From NCBI GenBank assembly GCA_964569695.1, contig CAZMUA010000015.1, positions 1 through 64,000 on the forward strand: a stretch of DNA of 64,000 bases. Reading direction: 5' to 3'. Source of the stretch: UBA8106 sp964569695. GTDB taxonomy: Bacteria; Acidobacteriota; Vicinamibacteria; Vicinamibacterales; UBA823. Position 1 is the first letter of the stretch, and every line of letters begins with the position of its first letter. The position numbers and the translations under genes are program-made. A model generated the notes under the pieces. That model made no database searches and had not been told where the DNA came from. It saw only the letters and a program-made list of their open reading frames with translations. Below, piece after piece: positions 42,418 through 51,846 of this stretch.

Positions 42418-42660
42418 ATGGCTAATCGAGGACGGCCGACTCTACAAAAACGTCAAAAGGAACGAGCTAGGCAAGACAAACAAAAAGATCGGGTTGCTAG
42501 GCGAGAAGACGCCAAACTGCGTCGCGCAAGCGCACCTGATCGAACAGATAGTATCGATCCTGACATTGCTGACATAACGCCAGGACCTCAACCCTTGCCA
42601 ACCTGGCAAGCCGAATTTCTGGAGGAAGAATCAGCTGAAAAGGAAAAAGGCGAGAACTAG
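42418..42660 (+). CDS. Small highly charged protein of unknown function
   Basis: 80 residues starting MANRGRPTLQKRQKERARQ, with a strong Shine-Dalgarno sequence (AAAAGGGGG) at the expected distance. The first half is almost all Arg, Lys, Gln and Glu, likely one long helix; the second half is acidic and proline-containing with a single tryptophan. I recognise the opening pattern as recurring in small hypothetical proteins of Myxococcota and Acidobacteriota, but no function is assigned. A nucleic-acid or ribosome-associated role would fit the charge. Confidence 0.6.
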   Translation: MANRGRPTLQKRQKERARQDKQKDRVARREDAKLRRASAPDRTDSIDPDIADITPGPQPLPTWQAEFLEEESAEKEKGEN

Positions 42661-42737
42661 TAGTTCCCACTTTCTGGTTTACCTTTTGACTGCAACACTC
42701 GTTTGGAATCCTAGCCAACCATGCTTCTGGCGAACAG

Positions 42738-43496
42738 CTAGGTGTCAGTAGTCCTTCGGTCTCGGATCATTACATAGCCAAGCCAACTAATCGGCAACAC
42801 GATAAGCATATAGGTCAAGTACTGCCCATAACGACCATCTGGACCGTAGGGCTCGGTAGCCCAGTGTAACGGCTCACTATAGGGAAATATATTGGCTTCG
42901 GTCAGTTCGTGGAAACCATAAATCAAAAGTTGTATCACGAACACTACCAAGAAAATCGACGTCACTTGGAAGAAGCGGACTAAATTCACTCGATGACCAT
43001 AGCGCGACCACAACCACGCCACGCCTCCTGCACAGACCACTCCGGCGACTGCCCCACTAAATAATAAGTACGACTGCATCTGAAAGAACAAGGCATTCAA
43101 CAGTAAAGCCGTTTCCATCCCTTCACGGGTAATCATCAATAGAGTAAACCCGAAAATTCCCAACATGGCTTTCTTGCCTGGTTGGAGACTTTTTTCGTAA
43201 AGCCTTCCCTCGATCTCGCTTTTTAACTGTTTACCAAAACGCCACATATGGACAATTAGCGACATAACCAAGATTGCTGCAGCAAGGGCTAGGATGCCCT
43301 CCCACAGCGCCTGGTTCGCTGCACGCGCAAACAATAGACTCGCACCGATACTGAGGACAATAGCGCCAACAATGCCCCAGTGCACCGCGGGGATCAATTC
43401 GGTCAGTCCACGCTTCCGCAAATACGCCAAGCTAATGGCAATGATTAGAAACGCCTCCAAGCCTTCTCGTAACGTGATTACAAATGCTTGCAACAT
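42738..43496 (-). CDS. FTR1-family high-affinity iron permease
   Basis: Inner-membrane iron permease of the FTR1/EfeU family, 252 residues and about seven transmembrane helices. Both RExxE iron-binding motifs are visible: REGLE at residues 10-14 and REGME at 124-128, each within a helix. No EfeO/EfeB-like or cupredoxin partner lies next to it, so the oxidase or periplasmic carrier must be elsewhere. It starts at ATG 43496 and is divergent from nothing close; it shares orientation with the DUF349 gene upstream. Confidence 0.9.
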   Translation of the reverse strand: MLQAFVITLREGLEAFLIIAISLAYLRKRGLTELIPAVHWGIVGAIVLSIGASLLFARAANQALWEGILALAAAILVMSLIVHMWRFGKQLKSEIEGRLYEKSLQPGKKAMLGIFGFTLLMITREGMETALLLNALFFQMQSYLLFSGAVAGVVCAGGVAWLWSRYGHRVNLVRFFQVTSIFLVVFVIQLLIYGFHELTEANIFPYSEPLHWATEPYGPDGRYGQYLTYMLIVLPISWLGYVMIRDRRTTDT

Positions 43497-43594
43497 ATCG
43501 ACAACTCATCCATAAATGAAAATAATGAGACTCAATCTCACTATTTTAATTCTATCGTGTTTAATCAATACTGATCAACCAGCAAATCCAAAAT

Positions 43595-45169
43595 TTAGGA
43601 AGCCGATCTTTTGCGTTTGGATTGAGACTTACCTGAGGATATTCGAACGTTTGACTCCTTAAGAACTTTCTTGCAGGTGTTTTTAAAGCGTTGAGAGAAC
43701 TCAGGCGCCCCTTCAACAAAGGTCGTGAGAAGTCGGTCCCACTCATCTTGAGCTTGTTTTACTTTTTCGCGAGCCGCACGTCTGCGCATCTCGGTGTTCT
43801 CGCTTACACCCATTGTGTTATTTGCCATGGCGTCGCGCCAGCGTTCAGTCAACAGCTCTGTCGGTGTCAGCTTCGCGCGTGCAGCCTGCTCGTCATCTAT
43901 TAATAAACCTTCGATACGCACACATAACTGCTCCATGCGCCGACGAGTTTCATCTGAATCTAATGCAGTTCCCCGGAAAGCGGTCGGGAAGGCTACCAAT
44001 AGACGCTTGATCGCTTCGTGATACCGTAAAGTATTGGTCTTAGCTTGAGGATGTCTTAACGGACCAATGTCTTGCCATCTGGCGCGTACATTTTGAACAC
44101 TTTCAGCTAAGTTGTCAGGCACACTAGGGTTGGCATTTTCTTGAGAGAGTAGCATGCTCTCTAACTCGGTACAAAGTACCTCCTGTTTCGCAATCGTCTT
44201 TGAGAGCTCTGCCTCCTTCTTCTCGAGTTCTTGTGCAACTAGACTATCGCCGGCTGTTTTAAAGCGTTGCCACAGCGGTTCGGAATGCACCTTTTTCACT
44301 GGACCAATCTTTTTCCATTCAATCTTCAATCGGTCGAACTCAGATTTCGAGGCATCTGTATCTTTAGAATCCGCTAGAGTTTCGGCCTGGGCACACAGTT
44401 TCTCCTTCCGCTGTAAGTTTTCTGCCCAAACTTCCTTGCGTTTTGATAGATCGGCCTTTCGACGCTTAAAAAATTGATCGCAAGCACCACGAAATCGCTT
44501 CCAGATGACTTTCGCATGTTTACGGGGAACGGGACCAACAGCCTTCCATTGCTTTTGCAGTGCAACAAACTGCGAGGCTGTTTTTATCCAATCAGTCGAT
44601 TGAGCCAAAGCTTCGGCGCGTTCACAAAGATCTTCCTTGCTTTTTAGATTGTTTAAGCGCTCCTTAGCTTGTTGAACGAAAAACGTTGAACATCGCGCGT
44701 AAGCCTGATCGTGGGCCGCCTTGAAACGTTGCCACAACGCACCGGCACGTTCATCAGGCACAGTCGCTGCCTCCTTCCAAGCCGCAACGCATTCCCGCAG
44801 TTGACGCATAACTTTGGCAGGGTCCTGCACCTGACTAAGCGCTTCGACGCGACTACAGAGTTCTTCCTGAATGCCCACATTCGCCCAGCGCTGCCATGCG
44901 TCGAGTTCCCGCAACTCGTGCAATCTGGGATACAACGATTCCTGAATTCTCTTGAGTTGTTTTGTAATTTTTTCTCGATCGCGCTTCGTCGGTAACGGTT
45001 CGCAGTCTTTCAACAATTCACGAACGGTGCGAACTCCACGCTCGATCTGCTTCAACGTAAGATCATCAGATGCAACTAAAGTATTCAGCTGCTCACACTG
45101 CTGCACCAACCGAGCTAGTGTGGTCTGACGATCACGGGTCTCAACCTGGGTTACCTCATCCATAAGCAT
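43595..45169 (-). CDS. DUF349 repeat protein
   Basis: 524 residues made of charged, helical DUF349 repeats, recognisable by the recurring W-K-x-x-x-x-V and LWQRFKAA-like units: ALWQRFKAAHDQAYARCSTF, VIWKRFRGACDQFFKRRKA and PLWQRFKTAGDSLVAQEL, plus RARWQDIGPLRHPQA. The bacterial DUF349 proteins are poorly understood; some links to DNA damage responses have been suggested. The high Lys/Glu content and helix content are consistent with a long coiled or rod-like protein. No catalytic motif is present. It lies upstream of FTR1 but 98 bases away. Confidence 0.82.
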   Translation of the reverse strand: MLMDEVTQVETRDRQTTLARLVQQCEQLNTLVASDDLTLKQIERGVRTVRELLKDCEPLPTKRDREKITKQLKRIQESLYPRLHELRELDAWQRWANVGIQEELCSRVEALSQVQDPAKVMRQLRECVAAWKEAATVPDERAGALWQRFKAAHDQAYARCSTFFVQQAKERLNNLKSKEDLCERAEALAQSTDWIKTASQFVALQKQWKAVGPVPRKHAKVIWKRFRGACDQFFKRRKADLSKRKEVWAENLQRKEKLCAQAETLADSKDTDASKSEFDRLKIEWKKIGPVKKVHSEPLWQRFKTAGDSLVAQELEKKEAELSKTIAKQEVLCTELESMLLSQENANPSVPDNLAESVQNVRARWQDIGPLRHPQAKTNTLRYHEAIKRLLVAFPTAFRGTALDSDETRRRMEQLCVRIEGLLIDDEQAARAKLTPTELLTERWRDAMANNTMGVSENTEMRRRAAREKVKQAQDEWDRLLTTFVEGAPEFSQRFKNTCKKVLKESNVRISSGKSQSKRKRSAS

Positions 45170-45221
45170 TCGACTTCTACTAGTTTACAAAACCAGCATA
45201 AGGCATGACCACTCCGTGGCC

Positions 45222-45250
45222 TTGTCGAGAATCACTAACGCCACTAGAAT
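45222..45250 (+). promoter_or_regulatory. Possible promoter for the cyclophilin gene
   Basis: TTGTCG and TAGAAT are separated by 17 bases and lie 28 bases upstream of the ATG at 45279. Both boxes are partial matches to the sigma-70 consensus. Confidence 0.35.
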
Positions 45251-45278
45251 TAATACACCATTCTAAGGAGTGTTTTTC

Positions 45279-45860
45279 ATGATTTTACGTAGTATTGCAT
45301 GTTGTGTCATTAGTTTAACCATCTTCCTGGTTACACCATCGGCTTCGGCTCAATCCAATCCCGTCGTCGTGATTGAAACCAGTCTGGGTAATATCACAGT
45401 GGAGCTCTATCAGGACGAAGCGCCTATTAGCGTAGAAAATTTTTTGACATATGTTCGCGATGATTTTTATACCGGAACGATCTTTCATCGAGTTATAAAA
45501 GGCTTCATGGTACAGGGTGGCGGTATGACTGAGGATATGGTCCGAAAAGAAACTAACCCTCCGATCAAGAACGAGGCAACTAACGGTCTTCGGAACGAAC
45601 GAGGCACCCTCGCTATGGCACGAACTGCTGCGGTTGATAGCGCAACCGCACAATTCTTCATTAACGTGGCTAATAACCGAGCCTTAAACCACGAAAGTGA
45701 AACCCAAGCTGAATATGGTTACGCAGTGTTTGGTAAAGTTATCGACGGTATGGATGTTGTCGCAGAAATCGAAGACACACGCACAACTACGGCTGGACCA
45801 TATCGCGATGTACCGTCAACACCGGTCATCATAAAATCAATTCAATTCAAAACCAATTAA
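45279..45860 (+). CDS. Exported peptidyl-prolyl cis-trans isomerase (cyclophilin type)
   Basis: 193 residues from the ATG at 45279, with AAGGAG eight bases upstream (a GTG nine bases earlier is less likely). A signal peptide (LRSIACCVISLTIFLVTPSASAQ) exports it. The cyclophilin domain shows IETSLGNITVELYQDEAP, IFHRVIKGFMVQGGGM, NEATNGLRNERGTLAMARTA and the AQFFINVANN catalytic segment. It matches the PpiA type. A second cyclophilin gene lies convergently 32 bases downstream. Confidence 0.93.
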   Translation: MILRSIACCVISLTIFLVTPSASAQSNPVVVIETSLGNITVELYQDEAPISVENFLTYVRDDFYTGTIFHRVIKGFMVQGGGMTEDMVRKETNPPIKNEATNGLRNERGTLAMARTAAVDSATAQFFINVANNRALNHESETQAEYGYAVFGKVIDGMDVVAEIEDTRTTTAGPYRDVPSTPVIIKSIQFKTN

Positions 45861-45892
45861 ATGCTCGTCGAGCAGCATCTCGCTAAGCCTTG

Positions 45893-46483
45893 TCATCGTG
45901 AACCAAGGATGCTATTCCATTCATCTATTTGCTGCTGATGCGAGGCAAGTAGCGTAGACGCATCACCTTCGATCACGATAGTCGTCATAACATCACCTTG
46001 TGCAATCGCGTTCACGACATCCTGACCCGAAGAGACCTTACCAAATACCGAGTGCATGTCATCCAGATGCGGTGTCGCTCGGTGAGTGATAAAGAACTGA
46101 CTACCATTAGTGCCTGGACCGGCATTAGCCATTGACAGGATTCCCGAAGAATTGTGCCTGCGGTTCGGACTGAATTCATCGCCAAATCGGTAACCAGGGC
46201 CTCCCGAACCAGTGCCTGTTGGATCGCCACCTTGAATCATGAAATTGTCAATCACGCGATGAAACATCAAGCCGTCGTAATAACCGCGGCCAGCCAAATT
46301 TACAAAATTCGCCACAGTTATTGGCGCCTCTTCAGGATAGAGTGTTAGATGGATATCACCTTTGGACGTCTTGATTACCGCTGAAAGTTCATTAGATTGG
46401 TTCGCTTGAATAGGCATGATCGTCACATTGTTTGCGATGACTACAAGCATCGTGCTAATAAATAGCAATCTCGTGGCACGCAT
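45893..46483 (-). CDS. Exported peptidyl-prolyl cis-trans isomerase (cyclophilin type), second gene
   Basis: 196 residues with an uncleaved or cleaved signal (LLFISTMLVVIANNVTIMPIQA). Its domain, IKTSKGDIHLTLYPEEAPIT, LMFHRVIDNFMIQGGDPTGTG, FSPNRRHNSSGILSMANAGP and GSQFFITHRATPHLDDMHSVFGKV, is closer to the shorter eukaryote-like/PpiB type than the gene next door. AAGGAA precedes the ATG. Both gene products would act in the periplasm. The two genes are only distant homologues, so they are not a fresh duplication. Confidence 0.93.
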   Translation of the reverse strand: MRATRLLFISTMLVVIANNVTIMPIQANQSNELSAVIKTSKGDIHLTLYPEEAPITVANFVNLAGRGYYDGLMFHRVIDNFMIQGGDPTGTGSGGPGYRFGDEFSPNRRHNSSGILSMANAGPGTNGSQFFITHRATPHLDDMHSVFGKVSSGQDVVNAIAQGDVMTTIVIEGDASTLLASHQQQIDEWNSILGSR

Positions 46484-46626
46484 ACTTAGTTCCTTTCTTA
46501 TTGTTACTAGTGTTATTCACTCGTGGACGCCATGCCACTGTGAAGATAATTAAGCAAGTATGTGAACCTGCACCAACTCTGTCAAGCAATCATGAATAAC
46601 CCTTCTCTTAGCACTCGCTTCCTCAC

Positions 46627-47274
46627 ATGACACTTGAACAGTCAGACCTTCTCCATGTTGTAGAGCGGCTCCATATCAATCTTAACGTCGAATTGCCAGG
46701 ACTGCGCGGCCATTCCGCCTTGGCACCTCGCCCGAGACGACCTCTACTTCCAGCGAAAGACCGGCTACGCCAAGCGGCAGGTTTGCTACTTCTGTACCCT
46801 ATCGAAAATATTGCCCACACACTATTGACAGTCCGAGCAGGTTCACTATCGCAGCACAGTGGCCAGGTGTCTCTTCCTGGTGGTGCTATCGAAGAGAATG
46901 AAACATTCGCGCAGGCGGCACTGCGTGAAACTCAGGAAGAAGTCGGCGTGCCTACAACTGACGTGCACATACTTGGGTCGCTTACTCCCCTCCAGATACC
47001 AGTAAGCGGTTTTCTACTTCACCCGGTCGTTGGCGCGATATACCGACGCCCCACGTTCCGGCTCGCTCGCGGGGAAGTCGACCGCGTCATCGAAGTTCCA
47101 CTAACTACCCTTACAGACCAGAAAAACCTCTGTCGACGATGGCAAGAACGTGACGGCATCAATATTGACGTACCTTATTTCGATCTTGACGGCGCCCAAG
47201 TGTGGGGTGCAACGGCAATGATTCTTTCGGAATTGCTATTTACACTGGGTTACGAATTAAATCCTTGGAAATAG
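46627..47274 (+). CDS. NUDIX hydrolase, CoA pyrophosphatase type
   Basis: 215 residues with a NUDIX box GGAIEENETFAQAALRETQEEVGV. The preceding LLTVRAGSLSQHSGQVSLPGG is the signature of the NudL/CoAse subfamily that cleaves coenzyme A to 3',5'-ADP and phosphopantetheine. A start at 46627 gives a normal length. It is followed after 136 bases by parC. The substrate class is predicted from the signature only. Confidence 0.86.
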   Translation: MTLEQSDLLHVVERLHINLNVELPGLRGHSALAPRPRRPLLPAKDRLRQAAGLLLLYPIENIAHTLLTVRAGSLSQHSGQVSLPGGAIEENETFAQAALRETQEEVGVPTTDVHILGSLTPLQIPVSGFLLHPVVGAIYRRPTFRLARGEVDRVIEVPLTTLTDQKNLCRRWQERDGINIDVPYFDLDGAQVWGATAMILSELLFTLGYELNPWK

Positions 47275-47410
47275 ACTAAAAATCATAGTTGTGAATTTAC
47301 TTCTTTAAGGTCCTCATTCTTCAACCAAGATACGAACATTACTCTCCAAGCTGAGGGCTATAGCAAACGGGGTTTCGAACCGACATGACATAAGAGGAGG
47401 TCCTCAGAAT

Positions 47411-49828
47411 TTGGCTCGTCGCCGCACTAAGTCAAAAAAACAGTCGCTACTTGATCTCAGTGGAAGTGACGGAAACGGAACCTCGGCGAGGCAAAATTCC
47501 GGGTCCAATAACGAAGCCGCCGTTGCACTGCACGAAGCCGCGCAAACTCGTTATCTAAACTACGCCTTATCCGTCATCACCTCTCGCGCGTTGCCCGATG
47601 TCCGTGACGGCTTAAAACCCGTACAGCGTCGAATCTTGTACACGATGTGGCGACAGCATCTGACGGTCGACGCTAAACATCGCAAGTGTGCAAAGGTCGT
47701 CGGTGATGTCATGGGAAGCTACCATCCCCATGGGGATCAGGCACTTTACGACGCCTTGGTTCGCATGGCACAGCCGTTTTCGTTTAGATATCCACTCATT
47801 GAAGGCTCAGGTAATTTTGGATCGCTCGACGGTGACAGGGCGGCAGCAATGCGCTACACGGAATGCCGCCTCGCCAGGACAGCCAGCGAGATTCTTAGTG
47901 AAATTGATCAGGGCACCGTAGACTTCAGGGCTAATTACGACGGCACCCGCCAAGAACCGATCGTTTTACCGTCGCGACTACCAAATTTATTGGTTAACGG
48001 TGCAACCGGGATCGCTGTTGGCATGGCAACAAACATTCCACCGCACAACATTGGTGAAGTGTGTACGGCGCTACTTAAACTCCTCGACGAACCTGAGCTT
48101 AGTTCAATTCGTCTCTGTAAATGGATTAAAGGTCCCGACTTCCCGACCGGTGGCCAGATACTAAATTCAGCAAAAGAACTAAAAGGAATTTACAACGAGG
48201 GCTCCGGGGTCATTCGGCTGCGTGCGCAATGGGAAACAGGTCCGAGCACGCGGGGTGGCAAACTTGTCTATATCACGAGTGTGCCCTATATGGTGAATAA
48301 GGCTCAGCTGATTGAGCGAATTGCCGATGTCGTGTTAAGCCGAAAATTACCGCCGCTGCTCGACGTCAAGGATCTTTCAACTGACGAAGTCCGGGTCGCA
48401 CTTGAACTCAAGAAAGATGCTGACGAAAAAATGGTGTTGGCCTATCTGTTCAAGCACACACCACTTCAGACGAGTATAACCGTCAATTTAACGTGTCTTG
48501 TGCCATCTGACCCTTCAGAACCTGCCCTGAGACCCGAGCGGCTTGATCTTAAGACGATCTTGTATCACTTCATTCGTTTCCGGCTGGATGTAGTTACACG
48601 ACGACTCAAACATGAACTCAGTGTACTGAAGCGACGAATCCACATTCTCGAAGGCTTCGAAAAAGTCTTCGACGCGCTTGATGCCATCATCAAACTAATT
48701 CGGGGATCGGACGGGAAAACAGATGCCGCAAAGAAAATTATGAAGAAGTTTTCTCTTGATGCGGAACAGACCGACGCCATTCTCGAGTTAAAGATCTATC
48801 GTTTGGCACGCTTGGAGATCCTTCAAATCCGAGAAGAACTGACAGATATGAAGCGCCGGGCGCGAAAGATTGGCCTCCTTTTAAAAGATGAGGAAAGTCT
48901 AAGGGAACTGGTCCGCGACGAAATTTCCGAGGTGCAAAAACAATACGGTGGGGAGAAAACTGACACTCGTCTCACCCTAATTGAGCCTGATGAAGACAAT
49001 GTAGAATTTTCAGCGGAAGATTTCATCGTCGAGGAAGATAACGTCGTTATCGTATCCCGTGATGGCTGGGTAAAGCGTCAAAAAGAAGTTCGGGATCTCT
49101 CAACTACTCGGTTACGTGAGGGCGATTCAGTTCTAAGTGTCTTCGCCGGCAGTACCAGAGCAACCGCAGCATTCTTCACTAATTTTGGGACCGCATACAC
49201 CTGTCGCATCATTGACGTACCAGCTTCGACTGGCTATGGCGAACCGATCCAAAGTCTGTTTAAACTAAAGGATGGTGAATATGTTATAGCAGCGATAAGC
49301 CTAGACCCGAGATTTGCTAGCAACATCGATGCTACTACGGAGGAAGACCCACCACTGGTACACGGTATCGCGGTGACCAGTGATGGGTACAGTCTGCGGT
49401 TCGGTTTCCAGTCGTTTGTTGAACCAAGCACTCGTTCTGGACGACGATTCGCCCGCCCATCGGCCGGTGCGACTGTGGTTGGTGTAGCCGCCACAACGAG
49501 CAATGAAACAGTGATTGTTGTTACGGAGAAAGCACACGCACTCCTTTGTACCGCTGATGAAATTAGTTTTCTATCCGGCCCAGGTAAAGGCGTTATCTTG
49601 ATTAAAATCAAGCGGGACGATGATCGAGTGCTTGGTTTTGTGACATCCACTGGCGATCGCGACCTGTTGAAGGTAAAAACCAGTCAGGGTGGAACGCATA
49701 CGATTAGCACGGGAAAATATCAACTGACCGGACGTGGCGGAAAAGGCCGAAAACTTCTTCAACGTGGCCAGTTTACGGAAATCGTTCCAACGCAACCTGA
49801 GTTGCCAACCCCAGATCGTGACAACTAG
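47411..49828 (+). CDS. parC: DNA topoisomerase IV subunit A
   Basis: Type IIA topoisomerase DNA-breakage subunit of 805 residues. It starts with TTG at 47411, ten bases after AGGAGG. Motifs: ALSVITSRALPDVRDGLKPVQRRILY, VVGDVMGSYHPHGDQALYDALVR, the catalytic tyrosine in AAAMRYTECRLA, and PNLLVNGATGIAVGMATNIPPHN. The C-terminal propeller has weak repeats (e.g. VIVSRDGWVKRQ), and no canonical GyrA box is seen, so ParC is preferred over GyrA. parE follows after 28 bases. The A subunit preceding the B subunit is the reverse of many genomes. Confidence 0.9.
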   Translation: MARRRTKSKKQSLLDLSGSDGNGTSARQNSGSNNEAAVALHEAAQTRYLNYALSVITSRALPDVRDGLKPVQRRILYTMWRQHLTVDAKHRKCAKVVGDVMGSYHPHGDQALYDALVRMAQPFSFRYPLIEGSGNFGSLDGDRAAAMRYTECRLARTASEILSEIDQGTVDFRANYDGTRQEPIVLPSRLPNLLVNGATGIAVGMATNIPPHNIGEVCTALLKLLDEPELSSIRLCKWIKGPDFPTGGQILNSAKELKGIYNEGSGVIRLRAQWETGPSTRGGKLVYITSVPYMVNKAQLIERIADVVLSRKLPPLLDVKDLSTDEVRVALELKKDADEKMVLAYLFKHTPLQTSITVNLTCLVPSDPSEPALRPERLDLKTILYHFIRFRLDVVTRRLKHELSVLKRRIHILEGFEKVFDALDAIIKLIRGSDGKTDAAKKIMKKFSLDAEQTDAILELKIYRLARLEILQIREELTDMKRRARKIGLLLKDEESLRELVRDEISEVQKQYGGEKTDTRLTLIEPDEDNVEFSAEDFIVEEDNVVIVSRDGWVKRQKEVRDLSTTRLREGDSVLSVFAGSTRATAAFFTNFGTAYTCRIIDVPASTGYGEPIQSLFKLKDGEYVIAAISLDPRFASNIDATTEEDPPLVHGIAVTSDGYSLRFGFQSFVEPSTRSGRRFARPSAGATVVGVAATTSNETVIVVTEKAHALLCTADEISFLSGPGKGVILIKIKRDDDRVLGFVTSTGDRDLLKVKTSQGGTHTISTGKYQLTGRGGKGRKLLQRGQFTEIVPTQPELPTPDRDN

Positions 49829-49856
49829 GGCCAGTTGAAATCAGAAGGGTTGAGTC

Positions 49857-51785
49857 ATGGCGCGGAGCTATACAGCGAAAGACATAACAGTTCTCGAGGG
49901 ACTGGAACCGGTACGCAAACGGCCCGGAATGTATATCGGTGGCGTTGGTTCCCCAGGGTTACATCATCTAGTGTGGGAAATTATCGACAATGCGGTAGAT
50001 GAGGCAATGAATGGACATGCGTCGTCCATAGGTCTGACCTTGCATACCGATGGCGCTTCTATCACGGTCGTCGATGACGGACGCGGTGTTCCTATAGATC
50101 GACACGCCAAAACCAAGAAGAGCGCCATGGAAGTAATCTTCACCACACTGCATGCCGGAGGAAAATTCGAGCAGCAAACATATAAGACAGCTGGTGGCTT
50201 GCACGGTGTTGGTGCAAGCGTGGTAAACGCCCTATCAAAGGAACTCGTCGCGACCTCCAAACGCGATGGGCAACAATGGCAACAAAAATTCAAACGGGGT
50301 AAACCAACAGGACCGGTTAAGAAACTAGGAGCAGCACGCGGTGCTGGAACCACCATCTTCTTTAGACCCGATCCAACAATCTTTCCAAAAATCCAATTTC
50401 ACTCGGATTTACTCGCGGAAAGACTGGAAATCATCAGCTACCTGCATCGGGGACTCAAAGTCACTTTTGAAGACAAAAGTCAGAAGACCAAAGTCGTTCA
50501 TCAGCACAAGGATGGCCTGTCCGACTACTTGGGTTTCCTCCTTTCAGAACTGTCAGCGAAAACAATTCACGAGACTCCGTTCACGATGCTCAAGGAGGGA
50601 AATGGTAACGGAATACGTCTGGAACTTGTTCTTCAATGGACTGAAGCAACCGAGGAACATTTGCGGAGTTACGTCAATGGTATTCCAACTGGTTCAGGCG
50701 GCACTCACGAGAATGGCTTCCGTGCCGGACTCGGGAAGGCGTTGCGTAACTTCATCGACACACACAACCTGTCACCCAAAGGCGTAACGATTACCGCTGA
50801 AGATCTACGCGAAGGTCTTGTTGGTGTTCTGAGTATTTTTATCAGTAATCCACAATTTCAAGGTCAGACGAAAGATCGACTCAATAACCCTGAGTTAACC
50901 GCCGACGTTGATTCCACCGTCCGCCCGGCTCTTGAGCACTGGCTGAATCATAACCTCTCTGTTGCCGAAGCGATTGTTGCACGGATTATTCTCGCAGCGC
51001 GTGCCAGAGAGGCCAGCCGGACAGCACAGGAACAGGTCTCCCGAAAAAGCGCGACATCCAATCGTATGAATTTGCCTGGTAAACTCAGCGATTGCACCAA
51101 GCCTGACGCCGCGGATAGTGAACTATTCATCGTTGAGGGAGATTCCGCCGGCGGATCAGCAAAGCAGGGTCGTGATCGAGTTCGTCAGGCGATTTTGCCA
51201 CTGCGCGGAAAAGTTCTTAATGTGCAAAGTGCATCGGATGCCAAAGTTCTAGAAAATAAGGAGCTCTCGGATCTTGTAACAGCTCTTGGCTGCGGACTCG
51301 GTAAGAACTTCGATCTGTCAAAACTCCGCTACGGTCGAATCATCCTACTGGCAGATGCTGACTCGGATGGCAATCACATCGCCACACTATTGCTCACATT
51401 CATTCACCGCTACCTAAAACAACTCATTTCAAATGGCAGGGTCTTTCTAGCCCAACCGCCGCTGTACCGAATTGACGTAGGTAAAGAAACTCACTGGGCG
51501 CTGGACGACGCCCAGCGAGACAAGATCATCGCGAAAAACAGTAAGTCGAAAGCCCGAACAGCCGTGCCGGAAATTACACGATTCAAGGGATTGGGTGAAA
51601 TGATGCCAAAGGTCTTGTGGGAAACAACCCTAAATCCTAAAACCAGACGACTTCTTAGAGTGGAGATTGATAACGCTCTCAAAACCGATCAAGTGTTTGA
51701 AGAGCTGATGGGCAAGGACGCCTCGACAAGGCTTCGCTTCATCATGGATCATGCTGAAGATGCTGACGAGTTACTCGACGTTTGA
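49857..51785 (+). CDS. parE: DNA topoisomerase IV subunit B
   Basis: ATPase subunit, 642 residues. GHKL ATP-binding motifs: EIIDNAVDEAMNGHASSI, VVDDGRGVPIDRHAK, GGLHGVGASVVNAL. The transducer lysine loop follows, and the TOPRIM domain has ELFIVEGDSAGGSAKQGRD, LPLRGKVLNV and LADADSDGNHI (magnesium-binding D-x-D-x-D). The length is ParE-like rather than the ~800 residues of GyrB, and it pairs with the adjacent parC. The starting ATG at 49857 follows AAGGG. Confidence 0.93.
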   Translation: MARSYTAKDITVLEGLEPVRKRPGMYIGGVGSPGLHHLVWEIIDNAVDEAMNGHASSIGLTLHTDGASITVVDDGRGVPIDRHAKTKKSAMEVIFTTLHAGGKFEQQTYKTAGGLHGVGASVVNALSKELVATSKRDGQQWQQKFKRGKPTGPVKKLGAARGAGTTIFFRPDPTIFPKIQFHSDLLAERLEIISYLHRGLKVTFEDKSQKTKVVHQHKDGLSDYLGFLLSELSAKTIHETPFTMLKEGNGNGIRLELVLQWTEATEEHLRSYVNGIPTGSGGTHENGFRAGLGKALRNFIDTHNLSPKGVTITAEDLREGLVGVLSIFISNPQFQGQTKDRLNNPELTADVDSTVRPALEHWLNHNLSVAEAIVARIILAARAREASRTAQEQVSRKSATSNRMNLPGKLSDCTKPDAADSELFIVEGDSAGGSAKQGRDRVRQAILPLRGKVLNVQSASDAKVLENKELSDLVTALGCGLGKNFDLSKLRYGRIILLADADSDGNHIATLLLTFIHRYLKQLISNGRVFLAQPPLYRIDVGKETHWALDDAQRDKIIAKNSKSKARTAVPEITRFKGLGEMMPKVLWETTLNPKTRRLLRVEIDNALKTDQVFEELMGKDASTRLRFIMDHAEDADELLDV

Positions 51786-51846
51786 TAAATAAATAGTCCG
51801 TTTAAATCTCAACCAGTCCTGCAAGTAAGGTGTTTCTAAGAACTAT

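Noticed and set aside
47411..51785. parC-parE as gyrase genes
   Set aside because: The B subunit has ParE length and no GyrA box was seen in the A subunit. A true gyrase pair would be expected elsewhere. A combined function cannot be fully excluded.
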